Shown piece by piece: positions 63,097 to 64,000 of a DNA stretch of 64,000 bases. Position numbers and translations under genes: made by a program. The stretch is from the NCBI GenBank assembly GCA_965248335.1, contig CBDFIY010000001.1, positions 1 to 64,000 on the forward strand. The letters run 5' to 3'. Within the stretch, counting starts at the first letter, position 1, and the number at the start of each line of letters is the position of its first letter. The notes beneath the pieces are model-generated. The model searched no databases. It was not told the DNA's origin and was given only the letters and a program-made list of their open reading frames with translations. The DNA is from CAKMZU01 sp965248335. Lineage in GTDB: Bacteria; Pseudomonadota; Gammaproteobacteria; Pseudomonadales; DT-91.

Positions 63097-64000
63097 ATGA
63101 AAAAACGAATTTTGATAACCGGCGGCTGTGGTTTTATTGGAAGGCACCTTGTTAACGGTTTCGTTGAAGATGGCTTTGACGTTAGCGTCCTTGATTATAA
63201 CAGCGAACCCTTTCGCGCCGACGTACACTTTTTAAATGTTGACATTCGCGATAAAAATGCCGTTATCGATGCATGCCAAGGCATGGATAGCATCGTTCAT
63301 AACGCCTCCATTGTGCTGACCAAGCAAGTACTAAAAGATATGGTTTGGGGCGTTAATTTGGGCGGCACACAAAACATTCTCGCGGCGTGTAAAAAACATA
63401 AAATTGCAAAACTGGTTTATATCAGTTCAGCGTCAACAATCTATGAAGGTAGAGATATTGAAAATGGGGATGAATCCCTACCCTATTCATCCATTTCCCA
63501 AGCTGATTATGCGGATTCAAAAATCGAAGCAGAAAAACAAGCTTTAGCCTTCAGTAATAGTCATAGCACCGCCGTATGCGCCATCCGGCCCCATGTGGTA
63601 TTTGGCCCCGAAGACAACCGCTTTGTCCCTAATATACTGTCACGATCAAAAGCAGGAAAACTTAACCGCGCAGTAGGTAATCGTGATAAATTGTCGGATT
63701 TCACGTATATCAGCAATTTAGTCGATGCCGTCGTTGCCGCAGAAAAAAACCTTTCTTTATCCAGCCTCTTAGCCGGAGAAGCCTATTTTATTACGAATGC
63801 AGAACCTATTGCTTTTTTTGATTTTGTGGAAAACTTCTTGCTAGAAATGGGCCAACCGAGAATAACCAAAAAAGTTCCTTTTTGGCTAGCTTACTGCGCC
63901 GCAGCTGTTGTTGAGGGTATCGAAAAGCTTAAAGGTGGCAACCTGCATGAAACGGGTATGACGCGCTTTGCCATCAAATACATGGTGACACATCACTATT
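63097..64000 (+). CDS. 3beta-HSD/sterol decarboxylase-like SDR, 3' end beyond window
   Basis: The frame from ATG 63097 (AAGGAG 9 bp upstream) is open to the window edge, about 301 residues so far. An extended short-chain dehydrogenase: nucleotide loop ITGGCGFIGRHLV at the N-terminus, active-site YADSK (Tyr and Lys) preceded by YISSAS, and RPHVVFGPED. The C-terminal VPFWLAYCAAAVVEGIEKL and TGMTRFAIKYMVTHHY resemble NSDHL/Erg26, plant 3beta-HSD and OleD-type enzymes. It would oxidise or reduce a hydroxyl on a sterol or long-chain beta-hydroxy acid. Fourth gene of the TetR cluster. Confidence 0.88.
   Translation, partial: MKKRILITGGCGFIGRHLVNGFVEDGFDVSVLDYNSEPFRADVHFLNVDIRDKNAVIDACQGMDSIVHNASIVLTKQVLKDMVWGVNLGGTQNILAACKKHKIAKLVYISSASTIYEGRDIENGDESLPYSSISQADYADSKIEAEKQALAFSNSHSTAVCAIRPHVVFGPEDNRFVPNILSRSKAGKLNRAVGNRDKLSDFTYISNLVDAVVAAEKNLSLSSLLAGEAYFITNAEPIAFFDFVENFLLEMGQPRITKKVPFWLAYCAAAVVEGIEKLKGGNLHETGMTRFAIKYMVTHHY

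Overview
This window looks like a chromosomal segment of a Gram-negative gammaproteobacterium of moderate to low GC. The evidence is a complete division and cell-wall (dcw) cluster in gammaproteobacterial order, lpxC (lipid A), rsmI divergent from lpoA-yraN-diaA, coaE-yacG facing mutT-argJ-secA, and a GacA-type box in front of a Csr/Rsm sponge RNA. An aquatic, Thiotrichales/Cycloclasticus-like source is a guess from gene content only.

Bases 1-8050 are accessory and partly decayed. They hold an orphan gene cut by the left edge, a small hypothetical gene, a zinc-type Sir2 deacylase followed by the stub of a nuclease-like gene, a CsrB/RsmY/RsmZ-type sRNA with a GacA box, and an Xre repressor divergent from a two-gene operon (winged-helix/coiled-coil protein plus SF2 helicase) across a 23-bp palindrome. 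Further on are a relict replication-type HTH gene, an AlpA-like regulator, a 269-bp MITE and a lipoprotein gene. The region ends at the 3' end of tRNA-Ala, a classic island integration side, but no integrase or att repeat was seen.

Bases 8053-19961 are mostly housekeeping: gltX, a DUF1631 protein, a small lipoprotein, a pair of acyl-CoA dehydrogenases in which only one partner keeps a catalytic Glu, a PlsC-like acyltransferase, a DcaP-like porin between two initiator tRNA genes with matching promoters, then coaE and yacG.

Bases 19525-42690 are one long minus-strand block, transcribed from mraZ toward mutT: mraZ-rsmH-ftsL-ftsI-murE-murF-mraY-murD-ftsW-murG-murC-ddlB-ftsQ-ftsA-ftsZ-lpxC, then an M23 peptidase, secA, argJ and mutT. 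Most dcw junctions overlap or touch. The mraZ promoter carries three 10-bp-spaced MraZ boxes, and lpxC ends in a strong terminator.

Bases 42853-46971 hold rnpB with an enlarged P12 arm, rsmI, and lpoA-yraN-diaA. Bases 47007-53556 hold an alkaline-phosphatase-fold membrane transferase with a tandemly duplicated promoter/5' end, an FMN reductase, a VOC protein, a glycosyltransferase, and two cobalamin genes (cbiB and a threonine-phosphate decarboxylase).

Bases 53685-59349 encode a LapEBC-like type I secretion system (outer-membrane factor, ABC transporter, HlyD adaptor) facing a secreted/anchored coiled-coil protein; no secreted substrate is visible. Bases 59350-60100 are insertion-sequence debris with a 167-bp direct repeat. 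From 60167 to the right edge runs a TetR - aldehyde dehydrogenase - fatty-acid/sterol hydroxylase - 3beta-HSD-like reductase cluster, probably lipid modifying and cut by the window end.
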